From contig JAMOZY010000018.1 in NCBI GenBank assembly GCA_023667695.1, positions 1 through 53,845 of the forward strand: DNA of 53,845 bases. The letters are read 5' to 3'. The stretch comes from Clostridium sp. GTDB taxonomy: Bacteria > Bacillota > Clostridia > Lachnospirales > Lachnospiraceae. Positions 26,284 to 36,670 of the stretch are shown in pieces. A program made the position numbers and the translations under genes. The notes under the pieces were generated by a model. The model did no database searches, was not told the DNA's origin, and saw only the letters and a program-made list of their open reading frames with translations. The stretch's first letter is position 1, and every line of letters begins with the position of its first letter.

Positions 26284-26500
26284 GCGAAGCCCGTGACCGA
26301 GCCGAAAGGCGAGGTTAGCATGGCGGCGAGCGCATGGAACGCGAAGCCCGTGACCGAGCCGAAAGGCGAGGTTGGCAAGGCGGCAAGAGCGTGGAACGCG
26401 AAGCCCGTGACGGACGCATGGAACCCTTGGGGAGCGAGCCTAGTGAGAGAGCGTGCAGAGCAGCCGCAAGGCGAGGTTAGCATGGCGGAACAGAAAAAAT
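26284..26500 (+). repeat. Tandem 57-bp GC-rich repeats forming GNRA-capped hairpins
   Basis: Two full 57-bp units (26284-26340, 26341-26397) differ at a few bases. A truncated third starts at 26398, and a diverged fragment lies at 26463-26488. Each full unit folds on the + strand: TGACC pairs with GGTTA or GGTTG, then a tandem GA/GA mismatch, then GCC/GGC closed by GAAA (26294-26317, 26351-26374). The last fragment has GCC-GCAA-GGC, another GNRA loop. The frame open through the block (ATG at 26206) has no ribosome site and I do not call it a gene. Together with the inverted repeat this fills the 317-bp gap 26210-26526. GC content is far above the flanks. Confidence 0.75.
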
Positions 26501-26526
26501 AGTAAAAAGTAAAACGAAGGTGGCAT

Positions 26527-26970
26527 ATGGGTCTAACATATACAGTAAAAAAAAGTAAAGCAGGCCGCTTGGGATACCGGATTACCGGTATTATTTTCCT
26601 ATTATTGGGAATTGCGGGAGTGATTATCGTATGGAAGATTTCTTCCATGCGTTTCCTGGTCATTGCAGTTGCATTGGTAGCAGCATTTTATGGCTTCTAT
26701 TTAGTTAAGGCCTCTTTGCGGCAGCAGGCATATGATATTACCTATGAGTTTACAGAGGAGCATATTAAGCTGAAGTTGCATAACAAAGAAGTGCTTTTGC
26801 CTTATGGGGAAGTCAAGGGCGTTCAATGGATTGAACCCAGCCCGGATATCGATTATTTTATGATACAGATTCGAACCGGCAGACAACAGTATGTTCTGCC
26901 TTTTAATAACAAGCGTGCTTACGGTGAACGAGTTTTTGCATACCTGATGGAGCGGGTGCCGGAACTGTAA
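26527..26970 (+). CDS. YcxB-like membrane protein
   Basis: A 147-residue protein with two adjacent hydrophobic spans (about 15-35 and 39-61) followed by a cytosolic beta-rich domain (YEFTEEHIKLKLHNKEVLLP, then an aromatic strand and YVLPFNNK) like the YcxB C-terminal, PH-like fold. The function of this family is unknown. A weak ribosome site (GAAGGTGG) precedes the ATG. It stands between the repeat block and the gdhA promoter. Confidence 0.7.
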   Translation: MGLTYTVKKSKAGRLGYRITGIIFLLLGIAGVIIVWKISSMRFLVIAVALVAAFYGFYLVKASLRQQAYDITYEFTEEHIKLKLHNKEVLLPYGEVKGVQWIEPSPDIDYFMIQIRTGRQQYVLPFNNKRAYGERVFAYLMERVPEL

Positions 26971-26987
26971 ATATATTCATTTTTTCG

Positions 26988-27016
26988 TTGAAATATGCAA
27001 AAAAATATAATATAAT
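26988..27016 (+). promoter_or_regulatory. Strong sigma-A promoter of gdhA
   Basis: TTGAAA (26988-26993), 17-base spacer, perfect TATAAT (27011-27016). Transcription should start near 27023, giving a leader of about 145 bases. Confidence 0.8.
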
Positions 27017-27033
27017 TCATTTTGGGACGAAAG

Positions 27034-27075
27034 CCTCTAACAACCTCTGAAACGTTGTTTTGGAGGTTTCTTTTT
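27034..27075 (+). promoter_or_regulatory. Attenuator-like hairpin in the gdhA leader
   Basis: CCTC (27034-27037) and AACAAC (27039-27044) pair with GTTGTT (27054-27059) and GAGG (27063-27066), then GTTTCTTTTTCC. It lies about ten bases after the expected transcription start, so full-length gdhA mRNA must read through it. A CAGAC/GTCTG pair further down (about 27085-27115) might form an alternative structure. Confidence 0.55.
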
Positions 27076-27093
27076 CCGAAAATCAGACCGTGA

Positions 27094-28503
<1,410 letters not shown>

Positions 28504-28522
28504 ATAAGTATTAAAAATTATT

Positions 28523-28570
28523 AAAATACTCCGTATACCGGCTGTGAAAATCGATATACGGAGTATTTTT
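28523..28570 (+). terminator. Intrinsic terminator of gdhA
   Basis: AAAATACTCCGTATA (28523-28537) is exactly complementary to TATACGGAGTATTTT (28555-28569), with a T-rich tail. The remainder of the 233-bp gap to the next gene shows nothing further. Confidence 0.92.
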
Positions 28571-28736
28571 GGTATTTGCAGTAGTTAAAAGAAAAAGCCT
28601 AACAGAGAATACAGAAAGGCAGAACTGGCGAAACCGGAAAACCTCCGGATGTTACAGTGGAGAGAGTTCTTCCATGCCGATAGGTATAAAGGACAGCAGG
28701 GAAGGAAAAAGATATATAAAAAGAAGGGACTAGCGT

Positions 28737-29699
28737 ATGAGATTAGCTGTAATTCTAACAGGGGGAACCATTGGAAGCAAAATACAGGAGAAGGGATGGA
28801 TTTCACCCAAAGGAGAAACCCCATATGAGATAATCAAGCAGTTCCAAAAGCAGTATCCCATACAGGTGGCAGAGATAGAATTCGACTGTTTTATGCCATA
28901 CAAAATATTAAGTGAAAATCTGAATGGAGCCTATCTGGAGCTGTTGATTGACCAAATTCAGAAATGTCTGGCGGAAGAGCGGTATGAAGGGATTCTGATT
29001 TGCCATGGAACGGATACCTTACAGTATACGGCAGCAATATTAGACTATGTGTTTGCGGATACCAATACGCCGATTCTTTTGGTGTCCAGCAATTATCCCC
29101 TGGAGGATTCTCGGGCGAATGGATTGATTAATTTTTATTATGCCATCCAGACTCTTTCAAAGGAAGTGACAGGGGCTGCTGTTGTCTATCAGAATTCAGA
29201 TGGCAGAACCTATGTACACAGAGGAACACGGCTGTTAGCCCATCAGACCTTTGAAGATGATTTATATAGTATCCGGCATTCCTATATTGGCGTTTATGAT
29301 GAAAATGGAAATTGGACATTTGCCGGTGACGGGAAAAGAACGGATTTGATTCCGTATAAGGGTCTGTTGCAGCAGACGGATGCAATCTGTTGGATTCGGG
29401 CATATCCCGGCCTGCCTTATCCGGAATTAAGACCGGAAACAAAAGCAGTGATATTAGAAAGCTATCATTCCGGAACCATAGGAGTGGATGAAGCCTTGAG
29501 GGCATTTGCTGCAAATGCAGAGGTTCTTCAGATACCGGTCTATCTGGTGGGAGCAGTATCGGATAAGGAGGGCTATGAAACCATAAAGCAGTATCAGGAA
29601 ATCGGAATTCAGGTGCTTGCAAAGGAAGCGCCCATTGCCGTGTATTGTCGGCTTTGGCTGGAGCTTGGCAGAGGTCTGCCGCTGCCCCGGGAAACGTAG
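28737..29699 (+). CDS. L-asparaginase family protein
   Basis: A 320-residue cytosolic (no signal peptide) type I-like asparaginase that would hydrolyse asparagine to aspartate and ammonia. The N-terminal ILTGGTIGSK holds the nucleophile Thr11, and ICHGTDTLQYTAA holds the Thr92-Asp93 pair. Length matches the family. GAAGGGA precedes the ATG. Standing next to gdhA it may share in ammonia/glutamate balance, but a terminator separates them. Asparagine versus glutamine preference cannot be read from sequence. Confidence 0.88.
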   Translation: MRLAVILTGGTIGSKIQEKGWISPKGETPYEIIKQFQKQYPIQVAEIEFDCFMPYKILSENLNGAYLELLIDQIQKCLAEERYEGILICHGTDTLQYTAAILDYVFADTNTPILLVSSNYPLEDSRANGLINFYYAIQTLSKEVTGAAVVYQNSDGRTYVHRGTRLLAHQTFEDDLYSIRHSYIGVYDENGNWTFAGDGKRTDLIPYKGLLQQTDAICWIRAYPGLPYPELRPETKAVILESYHSGTIGVDEALRAFAANAEVLQIPVYLVGAVSDKEGYETIKQYQEIGIQVLAKEAPIAVYCRLWLELGRGLPLPRET

Positions 29700-29774
29700 G
29701 GATTCTGCTTTGACGCTTGCAGAAATGATGTACGGGTGATATGATGATTGATATGAATAGAAGGGAGACTGCTG

Positions 29775-30704
29775 ATGCAGGGGAATGAACGGATTCCGGG
29801 AGCAGATGTACGCTGGCGGCAGTATCGGAATCATATGACAGAATACATTCTGGAGGGATGTGCAGAGGCAGAGCGGGTTCTGATTCTTGGAGCAGGCGGC
29901 TGTGATGATATGAATCTTGTCGCAATAACCGAACATGCCTCTCTGGTCTGTCTGGCAGATATGAACCGGACAGCCATGGAATCAGCCGTTCAAAGACTTC
30001 AGACTATAAGGCCGGAGCTGCGTTCCCGGCTTTGGATAATAGAAACGGATTTCCTTCCGATATCAGAACCGGAATATCAGGAATATGATAAGGCGTGCCG
30101 GCAAGGCATAGAGGCGCTGGAGCAATGGTGGGAGCAGTATGATATTCAAAGGCATATTGGTCAAAAGCAGCCGGAAGCCGGAGGCTCCGGTAAGCAATCT
30201 TACGATATGCTTTGTGGGGTCAGGATCGCCATGGAGAAGTTGGAACTGGAAGCCTTTGATACCGTTATCTGCCTGGGACTGCATAGCCAGTTGTATATTG
30301 GGCTTGCAGTTCGAACCTATCAGCAAAAGGAACAGCTGCATGACCGGGTGCGGGCTTGCGCAGTGGATTTTTTGCAGAATGCGAATCAGAGAATGGCAGA
30401 GCAGTTTATGCAGGAGGTACTTCAGATTGGCAGAAGAATCGTTCTTGGACTGGAATACACGGCAATCCATTCCGATTCGGAATATTCTTCGGAAGCAGTT
30501 ATTCAACAGCTTATGCGTTCCGGCACCGAAGGGCTATATGAATTGCAGCTGCCCAGAGTGGAAGGCGCCTATCAGATGGAGCAGCAAATTGCGGAATTAT
30601 ATGAACGGAATCAGATACAGATTTCGAATCGTCAATATTTTCTTTGGCCCTTTTCGGAAGAAAAATCGTATCTGATGGTCCTTTATGTAGTAACAAATGC
30701 TTAG
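29775..30704 (+). CDS. Methyltransferase-like protein of unknown function
   Basis: A 309-residue protein I cannot name. Residues 30-75 resemble SAM-binding motif I and the following acidic strand (RVLILGAGGCDDMNL, VCLADMNRTAME), suggesting a class I methyltransferase fold. The middle (about 105-150) is unusually long and charged. FDTVICLGLHSQLYIGLAV may be the strand after motif IV. GAAGGGAG precedes the ATG, 75 bp after the asparaginase gene. A degenerate, non-catalytic Rossmann protein is the alternative. Confidence 0.65.
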   Translation: MQGNERIPGADVRWRQYRNHMTEYILEGCAEAERVLILGAGGCDDMNLVAITEHASLVCLADMNRTAMESAVQRLQTIRPELRSRLWIIETDFLPISEPEYQEYDKACRQGIEALEQWWEQYDIQRHIGQKQPEAGGSGKQSYDMLCGVRIAMEKLELEAFDTVICLGLHSQLYIGLAVRTYQQKEQLHDRVRACAVDFLQNANQRMAEQFMQEVLQIGRRIVLGLEYTAIHSDSEYSSEAVIQQLMRSGTEGLYELQLPRVEGAYQMEQQIAELYERNQIQISNRQYFLWPFSEEKSYLMVLYVVTNA

Positions 30705-30832
30705 CAGTATGGGTGGATGAAGGATATACAAGAGCAGAGATATCCGTATTCTGCTATTTGCAGAGGGATTTAGAAATGAGTGTCGGAGTATAACCGGACG
30801 ACAGCAAGTATATAGATTGGAAATGACAGCTT

Positions 30833-31540
30833 ATGAGTGTAAAAGAACAGATAAAAAAGTATATTTTTATGGATGAGGAAGAGGACATTGAAGCTCTTCT
30901 AAACGATGCACAGAATGCCATGGAGCAGCGGTATTCAACAGAAGGACAGGAGGAAGAAGCAGAGGAAGGAATCCATCCCTTCCGGCGGTTCCTATCCTTT
31001 ATCGGCTCCTTTGTTCTGCCGGTATTATATGGAATACTAATTGCACTGATATTCACACAGGTTTTATTTTTTCATGCGGAGGTACCATCCGGTTCCATGG
31101 AGAATACGATTTTAACCGGAGACCGGATTATGGGAAGCCGGCTGGTGTATTGGTTCCAATCTCCTACCTATGGGGAAATTATTATTTTTTGGAGTGAAGA
31201 GTATAATGAATTCATGGTAAAGCGGGTAATCGGCTGTCCTGGGGACCGGGTTGAAATACGGGCGGACGGTGTTTATGTCAACGAAAAAAGGATTTCGGAT
31301 GATTATACCCAGGGAATGACGACGGAGCTGTACACTGGGGTGGATACATGGGATGTACCGGAGAACAGCTATTTTGTGATGGGAGACAACCGGGAGAATT
31401 CTGCAGATTCCCGCTATTGGAACCATACATTTGTACCCGGGGATGAGATATACGCCCGCTATATGTTCCGGTATTCCTTAGGAAAGAATGGATGGTATCT
31501 GAAGTGGAATCAGCAGATTTCCTTTTGGGCGGAACCATGA
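30833..31540 (+). CDS. lepB: Signal peptidase I
   Basis: A 235-residue type I signal peptidase that removes signal peptides outside the membrane. One membrane span (about 55-80) is followed by box B VPSGSM with the catalytic Ser88, and box D MVKRVIGCPGDRV with the general base Lys130. YFVMGDNRENSADSRYW is box E. The 50-residue cytosolic N terminus is strikingly acidic (DEEEDIE, EGQEEEAEEG), longer than in Bacillus SipS. The ribosome site is weak. It may process the exported proteins encoded in this window. Confidence 0.93.
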   Translation: MSVKEQIKKYIFMDEEEDIEALLNDAQNAMEQRYSTEGQEEEAEEGIHPFRRFLSFIGSFVLPVLYGILIALIFTQVLFFHAEVPSGSMENTILTGDRIMGSRLVYWFQSPTYGEIIIFWSEEYNEFMVKRVIGCPGDRVEIRADGVYVNEKRISDDYTQGMTTELYTGVDTWDVPENSYFVMGDNRENSADSRYWNHTFVPGDEIYARYMFRYSLGKNGWYLKWNQQISFWAEP

Positions 31541-31566
31541 GCGTAAGGCGGATACAGGAGGACATT

Positions 31567-31911
31567 ATGTACCAGGAAAATGTGATATTGTGTGCAGCTT
31601 CGAAGTACGAAGAAAAATACTATTTAAATGAAGACTTTGAAAATCTCCCCCCATCCATACAACGGGAATTACAGATTATGTGTGTGTTGTATACGGAGGA
31701 TATTGGCGGTATATTGACATTGGAATTTGATTCTGCCGGCAATCTGAATTTTATTACAGCAGCCAATGAAGGAGATTTGCTGTTTGACGATATCGGCAGC
31801 GCATTAAAAATCAAGCAGATGCGGGAAGAGCGAAAGGAATTATTAGAAGCCCTGGAAACCTATTACCGGGTATTTTTTCTTGGAGAAGAAGCAGATTCTT
31901 TCTCGGATTAA
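31567..31911 (+). CDS. Conserved hypothetical protein (DUF6145-like)
   Basis: A 114-residue soluble, acidic protein. I believe it matches a small conserved Lachnospiraceae family of unknown function (DUF6145), but this is from memory of sequence style. It has a mixed alpha/beta pattern (NVILCAASKYEEKYYLN, GILTLEFDSAGNLNFITAA) and an acidic helical end. The frame is open from 31492, overlapping lepB, but ATG 31567 has AGGAGG directly upstream. It starts 26 bp after lepB, likely the same transcript. Confidence 0.7.
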   Translation: MYQENVILCAASKYEEKYYLNEDFENLPPSIQRELQIMCVLYTEDIGGILTLEFDSAGNLNFITAANEGDLLFDDIGSALKIKQMREERKELLEALETYYRVFFLGEEADSFSD

Positions 31912-31983
31912 GGCTTGCACTCAAAAAACATGTATTTTGAAGGCAATGAGGCGTGATAGAATAAGGATAAGGAGGGAACGGCT

Positions 31984-32286
31984 ATGATACGTCATGTTGT
32001 AATATTTGGAATTGGTGGAAACGGTGAACTGTCACCGACACAGGAGGCGAAGCGTCTTGCCGAAAAGCTGATGGCTTTACCGGAGCAGATTCTATTTTTA
32101 AAAAAGATAGAGGTGGGAGTGAATAGCGACCAGGCACCAGAGGATAATGCACAGCTAGTGTTAATTGCAGATTTTGATTCCATTGAAGATTGTGCTATGT
32201 ATACCATTCACCCGGCTCATCTGGCAGTATCCGAGGAAATCGGAAAGGTAAAGACCAGTCGAAGCTGTGTGGATTACGAAATCTAA
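31984..32286 (+). CDS. Dabb (stress-responsive A/B barrel) domain protein
   Basis: A 100-residue single-domain dimeric alpha-beta barrel protein. It begins MIRHVVIFGI and has the Dabb pattern: a helix with LAEKLMALPEQI, strand LKKIEVGVN, strand QLVLIADFDSIEDCAMY and HPAHLAVSEEI. The function of bacterial members is mostly unknown. AAGGAGGG precedes the ATG. It lies 59 bp ahead of coaX. Confidence 0.82.
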   Translation: MIRHVVIFGIGGNGELSPTQEAKRLAEKLMALPEQILFLKKIEVGVNSDQAPEDNAQLVLIADFDSIEDCAMYTIHPAHLAVSEEIGKVKTSRSCVDYEI

Positions 32287-32345
32287 GACGATTCGGAATG
32301 GGGAAGAACCGGGAGGAATAGAGAGCAAACATAAGGAGAGGCAGT

Positions 32346-33116
32346 ATGTTAGTAACAATTGATGTAGGGAATTCCAATATTACGATTGGATTATTTGACA
32401 GAGATACCATCAAAGGCACCTTTCGAATGACAACCAAGATTCCCAGAACCTCAGATGAATATGGAATATTTCTTACGGACCTGCTGACTGCCAGGCGGAT
32501 AGACGGTAAGGAGATAAATGCAGTTATCATAGCATCGGTGGTTCCGGATGTTATGCATTCCCTGACCAGTGGTATCTTGAAGTATTTCCATGTAAAGCCG
32601 ATTATTGTAGGTCCTGGTATTCGGACCGGAATCAAGCTGGCAACCGAGAATCCGCGGGAAATGGGGGCAGACCGGATTGTGGATGCAGTAGCGGCATATG
32701 AATTATACGGAGGACCGGTATTGGTGATTGATTTTGGAACTGCTACGACCCATGATTTGGTTTTGGAAGATGGCAGTCTGGTGGCAGGTGTTACATCACC
32801 GGGAATTCGGATATCCGCCAATGCCTTATGGAATAATGCGGCAAAGCTGCCGGAGATTGAGATACGGAAGCCGGAAAGCATTTTGGCAAAAAATACGGTT
32901 ACCAGTATGCAGGCCGGACTGATTTACGGCTGTATCGGTCAAACAGAGTACATTATTCGAAGGATGAAGGAAGAAGCTGGTCTGAAAGAAATGAAGGTAG
33001 TTGCCACCGGCGGCCTGGGTAAAATCATTTCCAAGGAAACGGATGCCATCGATGTCTATGATCCGGATTTGACTTTAAAAGGCTTAAAACGAATATATGA
33101 AAAGCAGGGACGATAA
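32346..33116 (+). CDS. coaX: Type III pantothenate kinase
   Basis: A 256-residue kinase for the first step of coenzyme A synthesis. The ASKHA-fold phosphate loop is [15 protein letters not shown] at the N terminus; [15 protein letters not shown] and [14 protein letters not shown] supply the pantothenate and catalytic Asp residues. CoaX needs a monovalent cation and is not feedback-inhibited by CoA. AAGGAGAGG precedes the ATG. It is followed two bases later by dusB, a common arrangement in Firmicutes. Confidence 0.95.
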   Translation: MLVTIDVGNSNITIGLFDRDTIKGTFRMTTKIPRTSDEYGIFLTDLLTARRIDGKEINAVIIASVVPDVMHSLTSGILKYFHVKPIIVGPGIRTGIKLATENPREMGADRIVDAVAAYELYGGPVLVIDFGTATTHDLVLEDGSLVAGVTSPGIRISANALWNNAAKLPEIEIRKPESILAKNTVTSMQAGLIYGCIGQTEYIIRRMKEEAGLKEMKVVATGGLGKIISKETDAIDVYDPDLTLKGLKRIYEKQGR

Positions 33117-33118
33117 AG

Positions 33119-34096
33119 ATGTCGGCGAAAATCGGAAGGATAGATATCCAGAATAAGTTGATACTGGCGCCAATGGCAGGCGTTACAGACCTGCCGTTCC
33201 GTCTGCTCTGTAAGGAACAGGGGTGCGATATTCTATATACGGAAATGGTAAGCGCCAAGGCGATGTACTATAAGAATAAGAATACGGTTCCACTTGTGGC
33301 AAGAGCGCCGGAGGAGTCGCCCATCGGTCTGCAGTTATTTGGGTCAGACCCACAGCTCATGGGAGAAATGGCAAAGCAGGTAGAGGATATGGGCTTTGAT
33401 TTTGTGGATGTAAATATGGGCTGTCCGGTACCCAAGGTGTTCAATAACGGAGAAGGGTCTGCATTAATGAAGCATCCGAAGCTGGCTGGCGAAATTGTCC
33501 GTGCCATGACACAGGCAGTTGGGATTCCGGTTACGGTAAAGCTTCGAAAGGGAATTGATGAGGACCATGTAAATGCGGTAGAGGTTGCAAAGGCTGTGGA
33601 AGAAAATGGAGCTGCTGCAGTTGCCATTCATGGAAGAACCCGCAGCCAGTATTATGCAGGGGCTGCAGATTGGGGGATTATCCGGCAGGTAAAGGAAGCT
33701 CTGTCCATTCCGGTGATTGGCAATGGTGATATTCTGACAGCAGAGGACGCCTTGCGAATGAAAGCCGAAACGAATTGCGATGCCTTTATGATTGGGCGGG
33801 GTGCAAAAGGAAATCCTTGGATTTTCCATCAGATTAAGGAAGCCCTGGACTCCGGAAGGATACCGGAAAAGCCGCCGGTATCGGTGGTGACGGCTATGAT
33901 TCTGCGGCATCTGGATGGAATGATTGCATTGAAAGGAGAGTACATAGGACTGCGTGAAATGCGAAAGCATGTGTCCTGGTATACGACCGGATATCCCAAT
34001 TCTACTAAAATCCGTGGCATGGTAAATGAAATTGAATCCAGGGAAGAACTGGAGGCTGTTCTGCAAAGGTGGCAGATGGAACAGATATCAGAATAA
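33119..34096 (+). CDS. dusB: tRNA-dihydrouridine synthase B
   Basis: A 325-residue FMN enzyme. [20 protein letters not shown] begins the barrel; [20 protein letters not shown] carries the catalytic Cys; [28 protein letters not shown] and [11 protein letters not shown] follow, all typical DusB/NifR3. The C-terminal helical domain for tRNA binding is complete ([20 protein letters not shown]). It is tightly coupled to coaX and is a paralogue of the Dus at 2407. Confidence 0.94.
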   Translation: MSAKIGRIDIQNKLILAPMAGVTDLPFRLLCKEQGCDILYTEMVSAKAMYYKNKNTVPLVARAPEESPIGLQLFGSDPQLMGEMAKQVEDMGFDFVDVNMGCPVPKVFNNGEGSALMKHPKLAGEIVRAMTQAVGIPVTVKLRKGIDEDHVNAVEVAKAVEENGAAAVAIHGRTRSQYYAGAADWGIIRQVKEALSIPVIGNGDILTAEDALRMKAETNCDAFMIGRGAKGNPWIFHQIKEALDSGRIPEKPPVSVVTAMILRHLDGMIALKGEYIGLREMRKHVSWYTTGYPNSTKIRGMVNEIESREELEAVLQRWQMEQISE

Positions 34097-34118
34097 AAGC
34101 AAAGAAAGGGGAATTGTT

Positions 34119-34661
34119 ATGGAGGTTATGGAATGTATTAAAACAAGAAGAAGCTGTCGGGTATTTCAGGAACAGCCGATTCCGCATGAGGTGCTGGAAG
34201 AAATCGTAGGAGCGGCAGCGTATGCACCATCCTGGAAAAATACACAGATTACCCGGTATATTGTAGTGGAGGATAAAGAAAAAATCCGTACAATTGCAGA
34301 AGAATGTGTCCTTGGCTTTGAATATAATACCAAGACACTGAATAACTGTGCGGCTTTGCTTGTGGTTACCATGGTTAAGAACCGTTCCGGTTATGAGAAG
34401 GATGGTTCCTATACTACCTCAAAGGGAGACCGATGGGAAATGTTTGATGCAGGAATCGCAACCCAGACCTTTTGTCTGGCTGCCCATGAGAAGGGGGTAG
34501 GTTCCGTTATTATGGGCATCTTTGATGAGGAAAAGCTTGGAACGGTGATTGCGGTTCCGGAAGGACAACAGATTGCTGCACTGGTAGGACTTGGATATCC
34601 TTCTCAGCAGCCGGAAGCACCAAAGCGCAAGGAAGTATCCGAGCTGCTTTCCTATGTATAA
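34119..34661 (+). CDS. Nitroreductase family protein
   Basis: A 180-residue FMN-dependent oxidoreductase. It begins MEVMECIKTRRSCRVFQEQP, with the RRSxRxF FMN-phosphate site, then AYAPSWKNTQITRYIVVED and the C-terminal GLGYPSQQPEAPKRK motif. The natural substrate is unknown. The frame is open into dusB (34026), but ATG 34119 is chosen for AAAGGGG upstream. Last gene of the coaX-dusB unit; a terminator shared with sodA follows. Confidence 0.9.
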   Translation: MEVMECIKTRRSCRVFQEQPIPHEVLEEIVGAAAYAPSWKNTQITRYIVVEDKEKIRTIAEECVLGFEYNTKTLNNCAALLVVTMVKNRSGYEKDGSYTTSKGDRWEMFDAGIATQTFCLAAHEKGVGSVIMGIFDEEKLGTVIAVPEGQQIAALVGLGYPSQQPEAPKRKEVSELLSYV

Positions 34662-34687
34662 GCTTACAGATGCGATAGAGTATAAGA

Positions 34688-34750
34688 CAAGGCTTATTCC
34701 TGCTCCCTATGAACGATAGGAAGGAGAGGGAGTAAGCCTTGCTTTCTTAT
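34688..34750. terminator. Bidirectional terminator between nitroreductase and sodA
   Basis: CAAGGCTTA (34688-34696) pairs exactly with TAAGCCTTG (34733-34741), with inner CTCCC/GGGAG and CCTAT/ATAGG stems, then CTTTCTTATT. Confidence 0.75.
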
Positions 34751-34763
34751 TAGCCGCTCCGGA

Positions 34764-35384
34764 CTAGGTGGCTGTCTGATACAGACAGTTGACATAATCC
34801 CAATTAATAAGATTCAGCCAGTTTGCAATGTAATCGGCACGACGGTTTTGATATTGAAGATAATATGCATGTTCCCAGACGTCGATACATAAAATCGGAC
34901 GCTTGGAGTCACGAATCGGCGTTTCCTGATTTGCGGTGCTAAGAACAGAAAGTGTTCCATTTTCAAGGACCAGCCAGGCATAACCGGAACCAAACTGTTT
35001 CACTGCGGCATTGGTGATGACCCGATTGAAATTGTCAACGGATTCAAAATCCCGGTGGATTGCATTTGCCAAATCTCCTTCCGGCATGGCAAAGCCATCC
35101 CCCTGCATACAGCGAAAGTACAATTGATGGTTATATACGCCTCCGCCGTTGTTGCGGATGCCGGTCTGAATATCCGATGGAAGCTCTTCCAGATGAATCA
35201 GTAAATCCTCCAGTGTCATATCCTGCAGCTTGGGAAAATCAGCCAGAATCCCATTTAGGTTATCCACATAGGTTTTATAGTGCTTATCATGATGGAATTC
35301 CAGAGTTTCTTTGCTAATGGAAGGTTCCAGAGCATTATATGGATAGGGAAGCGGCTCTACCTGAAAAGGAAACGTTTCATTCAT
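34764..35384 (-). CDS. sodA: Superoxide dismutase, Fe/Mn family
   Basis: A 206-residue cytosolic dismutase converting superoxide to peroxide and oxygen. Metal ligands are in place: His31 in LEFHHDKHY, the His of VYNHQLYF, and Asp and His in CIDVWEHAY. The usual GGGHxNH stretch reads GGGVYNH. Fe or Mn preference cannot be told safely. The frame is open to 35420, but the ATG at 35384 follows GTGAGGTA at the right spacing. Its presence in a presumed anaerobe indicates oxygen-exposure defence. Confidence 0.92.
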   Translation of the reverse strand: MNETFPFQVEPLPYPYNALEPSISKETLEFHHDKHYKTYVDNLNGILADFPKLQDMTLEDLLIHLEELPSDIQTGIRNNGGGVYNHQLYFRCMQGDGFAMPEGDLANAIHRDFESVDNFNRVITNAAVKQFGSGYAWLVLENGTLSVLSTANQETPIRDSKRPILCIDVWEHAYYLQYQNRRADYIANWLNLINWDYVNCLYQTAT

Positions 35385-35557
35385 TTTAAGTACCTCACTT
35401 TTCTGATTACTGTTCAGCAAATCTATATATTGGTGACTTATGAATCGCTGAACGCTTATCTTTATGCTGGTATTATATGCATTTTAGATTTGAATATACC
35501 TTTTGAATTTGATATACTAAAAGATAGCTTTGGTAAGAAATTACAAAGGACGGAAAT

Positions 35558-36634
35558 ATGGATAGAAAAAGAAAGTGTTTCATAAAACGAATTGGTATGA
35601 TAGTCACAGGTATGCTTCTGGTTCTGGTTGGCTGTCTGTTGCTTTCCAAAGAGGTTGGAGCGGCAAGGCGATATGACAGCAGCGCAGTAGCGGGAATTGC
35701 ATTTGATGTGGAGAATTATATAGACAAGCTGTCGGATGATGAGCTGGGAGTATCCGTTGATATGTCACAGGTATTCGTAGAAAGCGCCGGCACGGAAGAA
35801 AGCTATCCGGAGTATGCAGGGAAATGCATGGCAGTAGTAGATAATTCTCTGAATGTACGGCAGACGCCCGGAATGGATGGTGTGATTATAGGAAAAATGA
35901 TTGTCGGTTCTTTGGCTGATGTGGTAGAGCGGGGAGAAAGCTGGACCAGAATCCAGTCTGGTAATGTAGATGGTTATGTAAGCAATGATTATCTGGTGTT
36001 TGATGATGCGGCAGGCGCCTATGCCCAGCAGGTCTGCAGTATGGTAGCTACGGTAAATGCCGATGTGCTTATGGTACGTGAGCTGCCGGGAACCGATTCT
36101 GCTATTTTGGACCGGGTGGTACAAAATCAAGACCTGGAGGTGCTGGAAGAACAGGAAGGCTGGATTCAGGTGGCTCTGGAAAACGGAACCGTAGGATATG
36201 TTTCAGCCGAGTTTGTAACGGTGCATTTTGGTACAAAGACAGCCTTTACCATTGATGAACTGGCATCAACGAAGCGGATGCAGGTGGTAAATTATGGTTT
36301 GCAGTTTGTGGGGAATTCCTATGTCTGGGGTGGAACCAGCCTGACCAATGGTACGGATTGCTCCGGTTTTACCATGCGTGTCTATGAGAATTTCGGATAT
36401 GCTCTGAACCGCTCCTCCCGGGCGCAGTACAGCAATGGGGTACCGGTGGATATCAACCAATTACAGCCCGGCGATTTGGTGTTTTATGCTTACAGTAATG
36501 GTACGATTCATCATGTTGCACTTTACATTGGAAATGGTCAGATTGTACATGCCTGTGATTCCCGTACCGGAATTATAGTATCCAGTGTGTATTATGATAC
36601 GCCATATGGTGCAAGGCGGATTATCACGGATTAA
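35558..36634 (+). CDS. Secreted NlpC/P60 peptidoglycan endopeptidase with SH3b domains
   Basis: A 358-residue exported cell-wall hydrolase. The N-terminal 35 residues form a signal peptide; GCLLLS could be mistaken for a lipobox. Two bacterial SH3 domains follow (about 90-148 and 162-223; NSLNVRQTPG and ADVLMVRELPG), binding the wall. The C-terminal NlpC/P60 domain has the catalytic Cys268 in TDCSGF and His319 in HHVALYIG, cutting gamma-D-Glu-diamino acid bonds in stem peptides. AAAGGACGG precedes the ATG. dgt follows 36 bp later. Confidence 0.92.
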   Translation: MDRKRKCFIKRIGMIVTGMLLVLVGCLLLSKEVGAARRYDSSAVAGIAFDVENYIDKLSDDELGVSVDMSQVFVESAGTEESYPEYAGKCMAVVDNSLNVRQTPGMDGVIIGKMIVGSLADVVERGESWTRIQSGNVDGYVSNDYLVFDDAAGAYAQQVCSMVATVNADVLMVRELPGTDSAILDRVVQNQDLEVLEEQEGWIQVALENGTVGYVSAEFVTVHFGTKTAFTIDELASTKRMQVVNYGLQFVGNSYVWGGTSLTNGTDCSGFTMRVYENFGYALNRSSRAQYSNGVPVDINQLQPGDLVFYAYSNGTIHHVALYIGNGQIVHACDSRTGIIVSSVYYDTPYGARRIITD

Positions 36635-36670
36635 GCAGACGATGGAAGAATAAAAACAGGAGACAATGAT

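Noticed and set aside
26193-26663. Minus-strand open frame through the repeat block, and the plus-strand frame 26206-26502
   Set aside because: Both are products of the GC-rich repeats. Neither has a ribosome site, and the RNA-structure pattern explains the sequence better.
29128-29936. Minus-strand frames of 265 and 160 residues opposite the asparaginase and its neighbour
   Set aside because: Low-complexity Ser/Pro/His-rich translations, and no start signals, opposite real genes.
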